DNA from: Cristatella mucedo
Lineage: Eukaryota > Bryozoa > Phylactolaemata > Cristatellidae
Direction: 5' to 3'
Length of the DNA: 64,000 bases
Assembly (NCBI GenBank): GCA_009760855.2
Contig: WPIO01000037.1
Span: 1,477,501-1,541,500, forward strand
The notes beneath the pieces were generated by a model, which was not told where the DNA came from, searched no databases, and saw nothing but the letters and a program-made list of their open reading frames with translations. The translations under genes were made by a program, and so were the position numbers. Positions within the stretch are counted from its first letter, which is position 1, and each line of letters begins with the position of its first letter. Below are positions 30,560 through 42,835 of the stretch, piece by piece.

Positions 30560-32160
30560 GTTAGCGGCCAATCCGGTTAGAGCGCGAAACCCCACCTTAC
30601 GAGGAGGAGATAAAGAGGGACATTCAGGGGCGAGTTGGCGACCGGCCAAGGTCGGCGATCTTGACAACGATGCCTAGCCCTTTACTAGCGAGGAGCACTA
30701 GGAGCAATTTCGATGACACGTACGAGCAAGAGAACATTGAAACTTGTCTACAATCACTATCCAGCTATACCATAAAGTATATAGAAAAATAGTTCCTAGA
30801 ATGAAATTTCGTTCACTTAGGGTGCTATGCAAAAGTTTATTATTATTGCAGGGAGATTGGCTGCGTAAGCGAGGCTACTGAATCAATGATGACCAATCTG
30901 GTTACACGCTAATGGTACTCTACCTCAGTCATTCCCTAACGATATGCTCCCGGATACTATCTGAATCGCCGCAAGTTACGACCACGGACCAAGCAGCCGC
31001 AGTGAGTCGGCAAGCACGTGACGCTGCATGACTGATCCAACTCAGGACTACGCGAACAGCCGCAGGTGCTAGCTCGGTCCATACGTATAAGCGCTCGCTC
31101 CCTGAAGAGCGCGCGCGCGCTTCGCGACGGAAGCGACGCTAGAGTGAGTCATTCCAGGATATCTGCTCTGTCGAGAGCTTGGCTCGCACTGACACAAATT
31201 GAGCGCTTTTTCATGTCGCACCTCGATTACAGACGGTACGGATTCAGAATGATTCGCCGGATGAGAGGCAAACATGGCTCGAGAGATGAGGTTTAGCAAA
31301 TTATTTGCGACGCAACCGAGTGCTACGAAATAAAATGTCTCCCCAAAACCCGCGCAAACGCGAGGTCCTGAAACGTCGGCGGCGGTGCGCTAAATAAACC
31401 GCATTGCGACTGCCGAGACAATGTCCCATTCGCGAGGTTTTCCCTCGAATTACTACTACGGCAAGGAGTCGGGTTCGATGCGATCGTGCGATCCGTCACG
31501 TGCTCCGATGGAGTCTGCTGCGAGGCGAAGCATGCCACAGTCGTGCCGAAGACGTGCAATCAGCAGTCAGTCGTACTCCGGGTGAGCTGACAAGTTGTGC
31601 GCCATGCGTAGGCTCCGAGCCGCACAAGTACCCGTGCTCCGCGGCAGCTAGCGGACGCCTGTAGGCAGGCAGGCAGGCCTCCTGCCTCTGGTGGAGCAGA
31701 CTTCTCTGCGCCACGGCTACGGACTCGCGCTACCTTCGAGGTACTCTTCAGTCGCGCCATTTTCCGAAACTATCGGTTTAGCCCGCGTGCATCGGTGCTT
31801 TGCCCTATAAGTCGCTAGCCGCGATTCCGAAGCTTTATAAGGATTATAGGTCAAGGATTAGAAGTCGCTGGCCGCGATTACAAGGCCCGAGGCTTCGCCG
31901 TTCGTCGCCGCCGCCGCCCCCGCCGCCGTTCGTCGTGCATCGGCTACGACTGGCGGCGCTAGGAGCGCTGCCTTTGCGGTCAAGCTCTACCCGTCCGTCC
32001 GCGTGTTTGCGGAAGCGGCAGCATAGCGCCATTTATATAAAAAAAAAGCTTTTAAAACAGGCGTCCTAATGCAGCGCGTCTAGGCCTGTGCACAGCAGCC
32101 ATGCAGCGTGGCCATAAAGTTTAAGGAGGTACCGCGCATCACAGACGGATTGACTATAAA
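30560..32160. promoter_or_regulatory. CpG-rich block, possible promoter region
   Basis: From about 30.95 to 32.0 kb CpG density is visibly higher than in the surroundings (for example GCGCGCGCGC at 31110 and a CGCCGCCG run at 31908-31930). No transposon copy and no convincing exon was recognised. An unmethylated promoter of the downstream host gene is possible but unproven. Confidence 0.3.
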
Positions 32161-32162
32161 TA

Positions 32163-32310
32163 AATATAATTCATTTGTATAGCGCCCTAAGAGAACTTGA
32201 TCACTATTCAGGCACTTCACATATGCCTCCGGGCTCGAGCCCACGACCTCAGCCATACTTGGATCGGGGCGGGCACCTTAACGGCTGGACCAAACCAGCT
32301 CGGCACCGAA
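32163..32310 (-). mobile_element. SINE-2 copy (minus)
   Basis: LINE-like tail AATTCATTTGTATAGCGCC..AACTTGATC, then a CCTCCGGGCTCGAGCCCACG box B complement and CACCTTAACGGCTGGACC box A complement, ending at CTCGGCACC. Confidence 0.88.
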
Positions 32311-32429
32311 CTCGTACCGTAGCTTTCGGCGCCGCGAATGCTCGGCGCTTTCAATGTGAAGTCGGGATTCGGGCGTGACTAAGAATTAACCGGGTTAGCA
32401 TCAGCAACAAGTCTTCCGTCGCCTGTAGA

Positions 32430-32512
32430 TTTTACAGCAAATGTAAAGCGCCTAGAGAGAGATTAAGTTCACTGAGGGCGTTTTATCAAGTGAATTATTA
32501 TTGTTATTATAG
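32430..32512 (+). mobile_element. LINE-A 3' end (plus)
   Basis: TTTTACAGCAAATGTAAAGC, the hairpin (AAAGCGCC..GGCGTTTT) and a TTA-rich tail. A minimal 5'-truncated insertion. Confidence 0.92.
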
Positions 32513-32519
32513 ATGGCGC

Positions 32520-33232
32520 ATTGAAGACGCAGCGGAGTTACGGCTTGAGCTCGGGACGATGCTGACGGACCTCTTCCGGTTCTCCCCTTCTCACCTTTCC
32601 TCACCCCAGGCGATTCAATTCGCCAAACACCTCATGATTGTAGGCTCTGTACAAATCCGTGTACGCAATGACCCTCAGGTTAGATTGTGCGCTAAATCCA
32701 CGGCGGCGCCTATGTTTAAATCGCCGCCTCTATAATCCCGTTCGCACGCGGTCAACGTGGACAGGATTAATAAGGTTTTAGCAGCCGCCGCCGCCGACTG
32801 ATCGCAATAAGCTCGCGAGTTTCAAAGGGATCTGCGAGAGGGGAGAACGCGATGAACGGCAGGCGACGGTCTCGCTCCGTTCAGAGCTGCGGAGGGGTAT
32901 GGGTGGAGCGTGGACAAAATGAAACCTCGCCCCAATCGGAGCGACGCTCCGCCCGCTTCCGTTAAGCGGGCGACAGGGGGCGCTGCAGTGCCCCGACCTG
33001 GTGATGATTCCGGAGCGAGGATGAGGCTCGTGCGTCTCTGAGGCGCCCTGTTGTGAGACCTGCCGTCGCTGCCCGCGCCTGCGGATAGTGCAGAGTGCCT
33101 GCATCCGGCCTCTTATTCCGCCTCGGAGTTGCTTTCGTCTCAGGTCCGACCTGACAGTCGGAGGTACGCGGCCCTCGCGGAAAGCTGCACCCGGGACTCC
33201 GGCTCTGGGTAGGGCGGTGTCTCTTCGAAGCT

Positions 33233-33233
<1 letters not shown>
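32520..33233. other. CpG-rich sequence, no gene assigned
   Basis: High CpG from about 32700 to 33220. Frames up to 108 codons on the minus strand lack any family signature. Could belong to the same CpG-rich domain as 31-32 kb. Confidence 0.35.
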
Positions 33234-33290
<57 letters not shown>

Positions 33291-33292
33291 CA
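33234..33292. repeat. (GA)n microsatellite
   Basis: About 28 GA units with one GAAAGA break near 33271. Confidence 0.95.
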
Positions 33293-34309
33293 TCGACGGG
33301 ACTACTACGACTACGACTACGGACTACTACTGACGACTTCTCTACGTCTTGTACCGTACGGTGTTGCAGCAATGTATATCGGTGAGTCTTACTGTAATCT
33401 GGCCTGTTCAGAGTTACTTTCGCCGAACACTCTTAAGTTCGCTCGCTGTCTGTCTGTCTGTCTTAGTTGTTGCAGACTGTTTGGAAAGAGAGCTGCTGTC
33501 TTCCCGTTAGTATTTAGGAAAGAGATGCCAGCTCGTTACGTACGGTCCAATCGCTTCTAGTGGTGGACATGTTGTGTAGCGAGCACAGCCTGAAAGCCGC
33601 CCTCAAGGTAGTACATCCAAGGTCGCCTTGCCGGCCTCTCTGCTCGGTTCGCGTGCGACGGGCCGTGAGTAGCGATCGCTATTAGGGAATCCAACTCTAA
33701 GCCTGCGCGGGCCCTGTCGACTGCTACCATAATCCGCCGTGTACGGTCGGTTGTACAAGTGGCTAAGGCTTGAACTGGACCCAGGCTTGCCTGCGGCAGT
33801 GAAATACCATTCTTGCCTCGTGTTTGGTTGTGGATTGGCAATGGCGTCAAATTTCGCAAACGCTTTCTTTTCTGACATCCAACAGCACTATCGACAAGTC
33901 GCTTGATCTCGTCTCTCGTTGCATATCGCAAAAGATTATTCGTCTGGTCCATATGTTTCTAGCCTCTAGTATTTAGATGCCGGCTTTCGGAAGGTGTTTG
34001 CAGTGCAGAACTAGTAACCACGTAACCACCGGTTTTGATGTCGGCTGACTGGCTCGCGGCAGCTGCTGCCTGATTGACAAATGAGGCTGCCTCAATTCGC
34101 GGGGCCCTTTCCAGCTGGCTGCGCTAGGATGCTGGGCTGCCCTGCTCATCGGGTTTTACTGCAACCGAAGCGAAGCTGAATGAGCTATCGCTGATCTTGT
34201 GATACACGATGGGTTTTTGGTTAGCATACTTTTAAGGAAGCCGGTCCAAGGTTGATATTGGTAGTGCATCAGTTTAGTATAATCGATAGTGCACCAGGTT
34301 ACAGAATTG
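33293..34309. other. No gene seen
   Basis: Unique-looking, moderately GC-rich sequence. A GTGAGT donor-like site follows an ATG at 33372, but only three codons precede it and no exon was accepted. Confidence 0.45.
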
Positions 34310-34700
34310 GTGAGACAGACGGAGAGATAGCTGAGGGAGAGGGTGCGTGAGAAAAGACAGATAGATAGATAGATAGACATGTAGACAGACAAAGAGCAAG
34401 AAACCGGGAGACAGATAGAATAGCAAGAGAGAATGAGGGTGCCAGCGATCGACGGAGACTTAAAGTGAAGGAGAACGAGAGACTCGAGGGAGTGCACAGA
34501 AACAGAGGTTAGAGAGAACAGTAGAGGAGTAAAGACATCTGGATACAGAGGATAGGCAGAGAAGGACTGACTCGACTGACAGACATGTGGGCAATCAAGT
34601 CAAACATGAGCAAATGGAGATGAGGGAAAAAAGAGAGAGAGAGACCGGTGGACTGGGACAGACAGAAAAAGACAGCTACAAAGAGAGGAGACAGATCGAC
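34310..34700. repeat. Purine-rich degraded GA/GATA tract
   Basis: Strong strand asymmetry, mostly G and A, with (GATA)n at 34356-34377 and many GAGA words. It looks like an old microsatellite field that has accumulated substitutions. Confidence 0.7.
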
Positions 34701-34825
34701 GTGAGCACGGCCAGTTCCGAGTAGAGCCTCTGTGCCGAGTCTGGCCCTTGGCTTGGCTGCTGCTTGCAGTCGGTTGCTACAGGCAGAGCTTAAATGCAGT
34801 GCCGGCGGTGCCTGTAGACTTCGAC

Positions 34826-34880
34826 CTGCTCTGTGCTCCATAGCCATCGCCTAGCTGGTCGCATCGTGTGCTGTTTTTCA
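34826..34880 (+). repeat. 55-bp direct repeat, left copy
   Basis: Identical to 35600-35654. Starts CTGCTCTGTGCTCCATAGCC and ends CTGTTTTTCA. It brackets a LINE-A insertion exactly and so behaves as an unusually long target duplication. Confidence 0.95.
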
Positions 34881-35599
34881 AAGCTACACTAGACCAAGAG
34901 AACTTAAGCAACTACCGCCCAGTCAAAGACACTGGAACGCCTCTCTGGCTTTAGAGCTAATCACTCCCAGAGTCAGAGTAGGAATGCAGACATGGGGTAG
35001 AGTGTCTCTTCTTGTTTTGCTCCCTTGGCATCTCGCCTGCAGTGGGAGACTCCAGAGTGTTGATGTGAATGCTTGCTAGTCAAGCACAATCTAGGGTTGC
35101 TGTACCTTTGCTTTGATCCCTCCCAGCCTTCGACAGGCAGATCATGGATGGCAGCAAATTTTCTAAAATTAAACGATGATAAAACTAACTTACTAGTTAT
35201 GGGCAAACCTAGTGTTATTCAGAAAAATGACTTTCAAAATTGGCAGTGCAGTCAAATCAGCCTATTTTCAGCTTCATAACATTGCGGATACCACGTCCAA
35301 GTTGGTCCATGCATTCGTGCCTGTCACTGCGGTGCCGTGAGCGTCGCAGTTGCCACATTACTCTCCATTCTCGCCGACCTGCACTGGGTTACCAGTCAAG
35401 CAACGGGATTGACTTCAAGGTTTTGTCGCTCACTTTTAGGTCTCTTCATTCTATGGCTCCAGCCTATCTGACTTCGACTCCTTGTGACAGCGTCCTCGAT
35501 GTGCTTACGCGTGCATTTGCAGCGGACCCCCCCCCCCCCCCCCCCCGGTCCCCCCCCCCCCCCCCCCCCCCTTTGTCATGTAACCCCTAACCAGGTATT
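34881..35599 (+). mobile_element. LINE-A copy with many internal deletions
   Basis: Starts at AAGCTACACTAGACCAAGAG (upstream of NYRPVSLL) and ends in the 3' UTR at CATGTAACCCCTAACCAGG, without the hairpin or TTA tail. Between these points it matches the full-length copy in short high-identity blocks joined by about a dozen deletions. An example is the loss of the segment between GCCCAGTC and AAAGACACTGG. Poly-C runs at 35527-35571 replace part of the 3' UTR. Few substitutions but many deletions is unlike ordinary decay. Confidence 0.9.
35527..35571. repeat. Interrupted poly-C tract
   Basis: Two C homopolymers of about 20 separated by GGT. It could be a real expansion or a sequencing or assembly artefact. 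Confidence 0.85.
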
Positions 35600-35654
35600 C
35601 TGCTCTGTGCTCCATAGCCATCGCCTAGCTGGTCGCATCGTGTGCTGTTTTTCA
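35600..35654 (+). repeat. 55-bp direct repeat, right copy
   Basis: Perfect second copy of 34826-34880, immediately after the LINE-A fragment. Confidence 0.95.
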
Positions 35655-35984
35655 TGGCACTCCTTCCCGAGGAGACTGGCACTTGCACCCCTGATTGGCT
35701 GGCTGGCTGGCCATTTTGCCAAGTATCGAATTAAGTGGGTGAACTGGCTTTGGCTGTCGTGGTGATAATCTGAGTATGGTGAGTGTTAGACTGTGACTAC
35801 CTTGGGCTGGTGGCATAATAAAAATAGCAATGATGATGATGATGACATTTTTGTGGCACCCTCAGGAAGCTAGTCTCTTGTTTGGCACTTCACATGCTGT
35901 AATGCAGAGGTCGGCAAACTCCGGCCTTTGGGCCAGATCCGGCCTTGCTAGTGCTCCAGTCCGGCCTAGCGGCCCCCTATAATG
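35655..35984. other. No gene; short decayed LINE-like tail
   Basis: (GAT)n at 35826-35846 is followed by TTTGTGGCACCCTCAGGAAG and a CACTTCACATGCTG word. These resemble a very old LINE/SINE 3' end on the minus strand. Nothing else is recognised. Confidence 0.4.
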
Positions 35985-36350
35985 TAATGTAGTGTAATGT
36001 ATCTCCGTCTGTAACTCTGCAAAGTCATAAAGACCATGTGGGTGTTACGCAGGAGAGTTTTGTATAGCGCACTCACAGCCTAAGCGGCTCTCGGTACGCA
36101 TTCGTTAGCCAACAGACTTCGTCTCACGCAACAAAGAGAAAGTGGGAAGCATAGCAGAGTCAGGAGAGCAGTTGAGGTAGTGAGTGGCATCGAAGTAGCA
36201 GCTCAGGACCGCTGAAAAGGATCGGCCATAGTCGAGAGTAGGAGAGTGGTTGTCGTTGCATATGAATTTTGGAAGCGAGTTCCACAGTCTAGGACCTGCA
36301 GAGCTAAAGCTTGTGTCGCCAACGGTCTTTAAGTGGAGGAATGGAACAGC
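35985..36350 (-). mobile_element. LINE-B 3' part (minus)
   Basis: Terminal TAATGTAATGTAGTGTAATG, then the CTCCGTCTGTAACTCTGCAA segment. The complement of a C-terminal RT-type domain follows near 36260-36340 (VPFLHLKTVGDTSFSSAGPR-like, ending in LWNSLP). This shows that the repeat is a second LINE family with its own short terminal repeat. Confidence 0.88.
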
Positions 36351-36639
36351 TAATTTATTTCTCCCCTAGTTATCTATTGATGGATCCGGCCTAATTTAGT
36401 TGATGAGGTTTTCTTCCCCTTCACTATAGAGGTACTTTGACTTACGAGTATCCCAGCCAACGAGTTTTCGAGGCACGAACCACCGTCTCTCGGCCACTTT
36501 TTGCTTTGAGTTGAAAGCCAACTGTTATTGTGCTCGACTTTGCCTCGAGCGAAGTGGGCGTGGTTTCTTCTGGCCTGGTTGTGCCTTATTGACCTCCTGA
36601 AATGGCCTAGTGGTCTGAAAAGTGTGCCTACCTCTGCTA

Positions 36640-37085
36640 TAAGGGAAGCATGTCAATTTGGTCAGTAATAGTGCCAGCTCACATGAGCACGCAGAGGACA
36701 ATCCACACGGACCCAGTAAGTGCTGTGAGGAACAGGTGCGTTTTAAGCTTCTTTTTAAATGTCAAGTCAGGGGATGTTTTGACGTCAGTCGACAGTGAAT
36801 TTCAGGCTTTAGGAGCATGCCAACTAAAGGCACGGTCTCCAAACGATTTGAGGTAGGTTCGAGGCACAGCCCAACGACTTGAGTCAGAAGAGAGAGACTG
36901 GTACTATGTGTGGCCTGATTGGGAAGTAGTTTGGATAGGTAGACTGGAGCAAGAGAAGGAAGAGACCCAGAAGTCAGTGACAAAACCTGGAAGTCGAAAT
37001 GCTGCATGTTAGATTGCTGCCAGCACACATTCGGGCAGCTGCCCGAGTGGGACCGGATGTCAGCCGAGGCATCGGTGGGACACGT
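36640..37085 (-). mobile_element. Old LINE-A copy (minus)
   Basis: Complement of 3' UTR and C-terminal domain: AGCACGCAGAGGACAATCC, GTCAAGTCAGGGGATGTTT and AGGCTTTAGGAGCATGCC. Strongly diverged; no hairpin retained. Confidence 0.72.
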
Positions 37086-37194
37086 CAAGCTGCCATAAAG
37101 TTTTCTGGCATAATGGGACTATAGCTGCTCCCATTAGCTTCGGTGTACATGCCTAAACACAAATGCACTCGATGTGCGCCATGCGCTCGCGGGT

Positions 37195-37345
37195 GCATAT
37201 GCCTGGGGCTTGGCTTAGTGGTTAAGGTGCTCTCGCCTCGAGGACCGAGGTCTGGCCGAGGTCGTGAGCTCGAGCCCGGTGGCATATGTGAAGTGCCTGA
37301 ATAGAGATTAAGTTCTCTTAGGAGGCTATACAAATGAATTAGATA
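37195..37345 (+). mobile_element. SINE-2 copy (plus)
   Basis: A tRNA-like head with box A TGGCTTAGTGG at about 37213 and a box B region GAGCTCGAGCC at 37266. A short body follows, then GTGCCTGAATAGAGATTAAG and a tail ending TATACAAATGAATTA. The tail is a variant of the LINE-A 3' hairpin. Confidence 0.88.
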
Positions 37346-38042
37346 TGTGTGCGCGTGTGTGTGTGCACGTGTATGATCACCTGGGAGGCCCTTGGATCAC
37401 CTGGGAGGCCCTTGGCGTGCAGGCAAAACAGTTCTGGTGACAGAAAGTGTCAACCTGTCGCCGTGGTAAGTACTAGCCTGGCTAGTTGAGTGCTCCTAGT
37501 CCTTAAAAACCTGAACACCGGTGCTTTTCAAGCCTCCCTCTCTCCCTCCCCCATGTATAGCTTCAAAATGTATCGTTGGAGATCAAAATCCTTAATTGAA
37601 ATGTGGTTGCTCCTGCCGGTAGAAATCTGAGGGATTGTCGGCCTTGTTTAATTGATCTCCAGTCCTAAGCTGGTCTCGCAATGCTCAAACTTCCGCTGCT
37701 CGGCGTCTTGGCAGTCTCATAGTTTGCGCAGTCAGACAGGCACCGCTCTGGGTAGCCGATTGGTCCGGCGGCTGGCCCAGCCGAGGTACTGCAGTTAAGC
37801 TGGACCAAGCTTCGCTTGTAGGATCGGTCTGAAACTGGTGACTGGCCGATCAGCAGTAGCCACGTGCTCCTCGGTGAGGGTTGGTGCATGCCTTTCTTTA
37901 CATGCAAAAGCTCTTAGTGCTTGCGAACTTACTAATCAACGGTGGCCGTAGGGTCGACCTAGAAGTAGTATATGATGTGCAGTTTTGCTCTCGGAATTGC
38001 TGTCAGTGCGATAACATAAATGCCTGTTTGCCAAGTTGCCAT
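37346..38042. other. No gene seen
   Basis: A GT-rich stretch at 37347-37375 and a direct repeat of GATCACCTGGGAGGCCCTTG at 37376 and 37395. No coding or RNA signal recognised. Confidence 0.5.
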
Positions 38043-38490
38043 TATAATAATAATAATAATAATGCACTTGATAAAGGGCCCTCAGAGAACTCAATCTCTT
38101 TCTAGGTGCTTCACATTTGCTGCAAAGGGAAGAGCGGTTGAATGATGAGTAATATCATGCTCGATAAACATGAATAACATGATTAGGGGTGACATGCACA
38201 GGGTCAGCATGCAAATGTGGTTAGTGGCAGCATGCACAGTGTCAGCACGCATAAGCACATGAAGGACGAATCACAGGGACCCACTAAATGCTGTCCTAAA
38301 TAGGTGTGTTTTTAAGTTCTTTTTAAATGTGGTCAAGTCAGGAGATGTTCTGACGCAGGTCGGGAGGGAGTTCCAGGCTTTGGGAGCATGCGAACTAAAT
38401 GCATGGTTTCCAAAGGATTTGAGGTTTGTACGAGGTATTGGTAAACTGTCGGATTCCGAAAAGCGGGTGCTACGATCTGCCTATCAGCAG
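38043..38490 (-). mobile_element. LINE-A copy (minus, 5'-truncated)
   Basis: (AAT)7, hairpin (ACTTGATAAAGGGCCCTCAG..TTTCTAGGTGCTT), 3' UTR and the end of the ORF, running up to GGGTGCTACGATCTG where similarity stops. Confidence 0.93.
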
Positions 38491-40684
38491 CACAGACCCA
38501 CTATATGTGACCTATGACATTGCATATCTTACTGTCAGCTGCAGAGACCCACTGCCTGTCGGAATCTTGCTTTTGCTGCAGCTAGGGTTAGAGGGTTTCA
38601 GCTCTTACTTGTCCACGTGACCCGTCGGGTGCCTACTAGGATGTCCATTTGTAGCAACCACGTGTATAGCTGCCAAGTTGTATCGAGTGCAGCACATAGT
38701 TTGCTCGTACCAAATGGTTTGCCAAGATGATGACTGCTGGTGGAAAACTTGACCGACTCCCCCCTCCATCCTTTTCTCTTCCTACTACTGCTGCTTCTGC
38801 TGCTGTGTCTGCTCCGAGTTTCCATGTTTAGTATACTAGTGCTTTACCATACTACGGTAAAAGTGCAAAAGTCGGCCGAGGTGCTAGTGTAATATCGGAC
38901 TATGGGCTTCCACTTTTGGCGCCGAGCAGTTAGGGTGGGAGAATGGTGAACTTCCTGCTCTGGTGGACAGCCTACCTGCTCCAGCCACTGGCAACCCATT
39001 CACGACGGCCTCAACACTGCCAACAACAGATCGTACAACAGCCTTTGTTCTTCCTTCTCCACTTTGTCTCCCACGATATCAACGTCTTTCTGCCTGTTGC
39101 TAGTGAATTCTCTACTCTTTCCACAAACAGGTGTTGCCACGGCAGCAGCTGCCAGACAAGTGATGTTGCCTGGTCCTGCCTAGTAGATTGGGAGCAGTCT
39201 GCCCACGTGGTCAGTCTCGATTGGTGTCTGTTATACGTCACCAGACGAAGGTTTCTATTTGTTCTCTTGGCTTGCCACCAACCGACCGAGAGCGATTGGT
39301 AGTGAGTTTGGCCAGCCTTCGAGAGGTACCTGAAATGCTTAACATGCTACAGGCTGCCATATCCAGGGCCCAGCAGACGAACCCGTTAGTTTAGTGCTGT
39401 GCTGTTGGTCTGAATTGCATGGTATACACAAGAGCTTAGAATCCTGTCCTTGGCCACTACCGTAATTGGAAGCATAAGAGTAGCTCGGTGCTTGTGTCGG
39501 CTGCTCGTTTCGTTTGGTCGTAGAAAGCCGGGCTTCACTTTGAAACCTCACTTTGCAGCTCAAGCTTGGCAGCTGACGGTGTTGGGAGCCAGTACCTTGC
39601 AGTCATCTGCAGTCCGATGATGATTTAAGGGTGTGGCATAGGCAGCACCGTGTCCTGACAGGTGGCACTGGTGTGGCCACAGCTATTGCCATAGCAAGAC
39701 ACGTCAAAAGACACGTAACAAGCCCAGTAGCTTGCTTTTCATCGACGAGATCTAAGGGTTTGTTTAGATTGCAGTTGCACGTGATTATAGATATAGTTAT
39801 TTAGATTATAGTTGCACATGCATGGCACATGTCAGCATGGAGGTTCTGCAGGTAGGGCAGTATGTGTAGTCCTTGCCTATGTAATAATCCTTGTAGACTT
39901 TCTTGCCTGACGAAAGGGGCACTAGAATGTGTAAGCCCAGCTTCAGTGATTGATGGCCATTAGCCATGTTAGCTAGGTGAGAGGCTTTATACTTGGCCTG
40001 GTTTTTTCTGTGAGGAGTCTATCGGTTACATCGACGAGTGGTTTCAAGGATGCCTGGAGAGGCTTCTGTCTCCTCATTCTGCCCAAAGCGTTAGTCGGCT
40101 CGTGCTTTGTCCTATTGTGGCAGCACTGTATACCATGTCTTGAGTGCATGATCAGATTCACATTTGCTATTTTTGCCGTTGTAGTAAACTGGCTTTTAGT
40201 GAGCTTTAATAAGCTGTGGAGGTATCAGGTGCATTATGTGTGCAGGGAATGACTTATACGTCTTGTATTATGTAGACTGGTTGTTCTCCCTCTTAAACGA
40301 GCATTTCCGCCGAAAGGCTGTCCAGTATGTGCAGCACTGCAGAGATTTTGACAAAACGGTTTTGATTTACATGTCGTCATGTCTCAGGCTGCTCTGTTTA
40401 TGTCAGCCTCGTGAGATGCACTTGCAATTCTAAACCTCACTAGTAATGGCAAAATCTTTAGCGAGCTCTCGAACGCCATTTATGTATTGGGCCTGTGATC
40501 CTACGGTTTTTTCTCAGCTTTGCGCCCGACGAGTAGTTCTCGACGGCAGTGGCAGTTGCTGGATTAAAGTGAGCCTCGTGTACTCGCCTGGATTTTCTGT
40601 GTCCGTCTTTCATCCAATTGCATTGCACTTGGCAGAATTGTGGAATCATGATCTCGAGATCGCCGAAGCATCCAGCCTTCAGCT
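38491..40684. other. No gene seen
   Basis: 2.2 kb without a recognisable repeat or exon. Frames up to 119 codons (38943, 39977) lack motifs, and their codon use does not stand out. Likely intron or intergenic sequence. Confidence 0.45.
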
Positions 40685-40738
40685 TGATACCACTAACCAT
40701 ATTTGCATGCAGACCTTATGCATGTCGCCCCTAACCAT
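40685..40738 (+). mobile_element. LINE-A 3' UTR, left part (plus, split)
   Basis: CCACTAACCATATTTGCATG to CCCCTAACCAT. It continues at 41505 after an opposite-strand LINE-A insertion. Confidence 0.8.
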
Positions 40739-41504
40739 AATAATAATACATTTGATATAGCACCCCCCAGAGAACTCTTATCTCTTTCTAGGCATTTGAC
40801 ATTTGTTGCAAAGGAAGTACAATCGAATGGTTAGTGATAGCATGCTCAATAAACAACAATAATAACATGGCTAAGGGTGACATGCACAGGGTCAGCATGC
40901 AAGTATAGTTAGTGGCAGCATGCTCAGTGTCAACATGCATAAGCACATAAAGGTCGAAAAACATGAACCCACTAAATGCTGTGATAAATAGGTGTTTTTA
41001 ATTTCTTTTAAATGTGGTCAAATCAGGGAATGTCGTGATGCAAGTCGGAAGTGAGTTCTAGACTTTGGGAGCATACGAACTAAACGCACCGTCTCCAAAG
41101 GATTTGAGGTTTGTGCAAGGTATTGGTAAACAGTTAGTTTCCGAAAAGCAGGTGGTACGATGTTTAGCCTTGTGGGGGAGTAGATCTGATAGGTAGGCTG
41201 GAGCCAAAGAATGAAAGGACCTAAAAGTGAGCGACAAAACCTTGAAGTCGATCCATTGCTTGTCTGGAGCCAGTGCAGGTCAGCCAGGAGTGGTGAGATA
41301 TGGCAACTGTGCAGCTCACGACAGACAAGCAAGCCTAGCTGCAGAGGTTTGTACCAGCTGTAAGCGCCTGATTGCACAGACTGGTCAAGCAGTGAGTTAA
41401 AGAAATCATGACTGGAAGATGTCACAAATGCATGGAACAATTTAGATGTGGTATCTCTTTCTATACAAGCCCGAATTTTAGCAATGTTATGTAGCTGAAT
41501 GGAG
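40739..41504 (-). mobile_element. LINE-A copy (minus) inside another LINE-A
   Basis: (AAT)n, hairpin, 3' UTR and C-terminal domain back to the YFQLHNIAK-coding region. It is inserted antiparallel into a LINE-A 3' UTR; AACCAT and AACCGT at the edges may be the target duplication. Confidence 0.88.
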
Positions 41505-41645
41505 ACAGAACCGTGTTATTCTTGTTGTTTATTGAGCATGCTGCCACTAACCATTCGATTGTGCTTCCTTTGCAACAAATGTGAAATGCCTAGAAAGAGA
41601 TAAGAGTTCTCTGGGGGTGCTATATCAAATTTATTATTATTATTG
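41505..41645 (+). mobile_element. LINE-A 3' UTR, right part (plus, split)
   Basis: Resumes the 3' UTR with GTGTTATTCTTGTTG, then GCAACAAATGTGAAATGCCT, hairpin and TTA tail. Confidence 0.8.
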
Positions 41646-41664
41646 CACCGTCACGTGATGCACC

Positions 41665-41885
41665 AGTGTAATGTATCATTGTCTATAACTCCACAAAGCC
41701 ACTAGGACTAAGGGGGTGTTATTCGGGAGAGTTTTGTGTAGCATGCTCAAAGCCTAAGTAAGCAGCTTTCAGTATGCATTAGGCAGCCAAAAGGCTTCAT
41801 CTCATGCAACAGAGAGAAAGCTAGGAGCAAAGGCTGAGTCGAAAGGGCAGTCGAGGAAGTGAGCAGCACGGAAGTACCGATACTG
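41665..41885 (-). mobile_element. LINE-B 3' end (minus)
   Basis: GTGTAATGTATCATTGTCTA start, CACAAAGCCACTAGGACTAA, and the AACAGAGAGAAAGCTAGGAG segment. Ends near GGAAGTACCGATAC. Confidence 0.82.
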
Positions 41886-42099
41886 TGTGTGTGTGCTGTT
41901 GCCCCGCTGCTGCTGTAGAATGGTGTTAGGGCAGCTGTTCTCTGTGTGCTGCCGTTCTCTTGCTAGAAAAGGACGTTTGACTGTTCAGTTTTCATTGCCT
42001 AGCTACTACAACCTTTTTTCTCGGCACAAAATTCAATCATTATTTATGTCTTGACTATTTGTACTGCAGATTTATAGGGATTTTTATCTTTCGGCAACT

Positions 42100-42835
<736 letters not shown>

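Noticed and set aside
33372..33381. ATG followed by a GTGAGT donor (first exon)
   Set aside because: Only three codons and no signal peptide; too little evidence.
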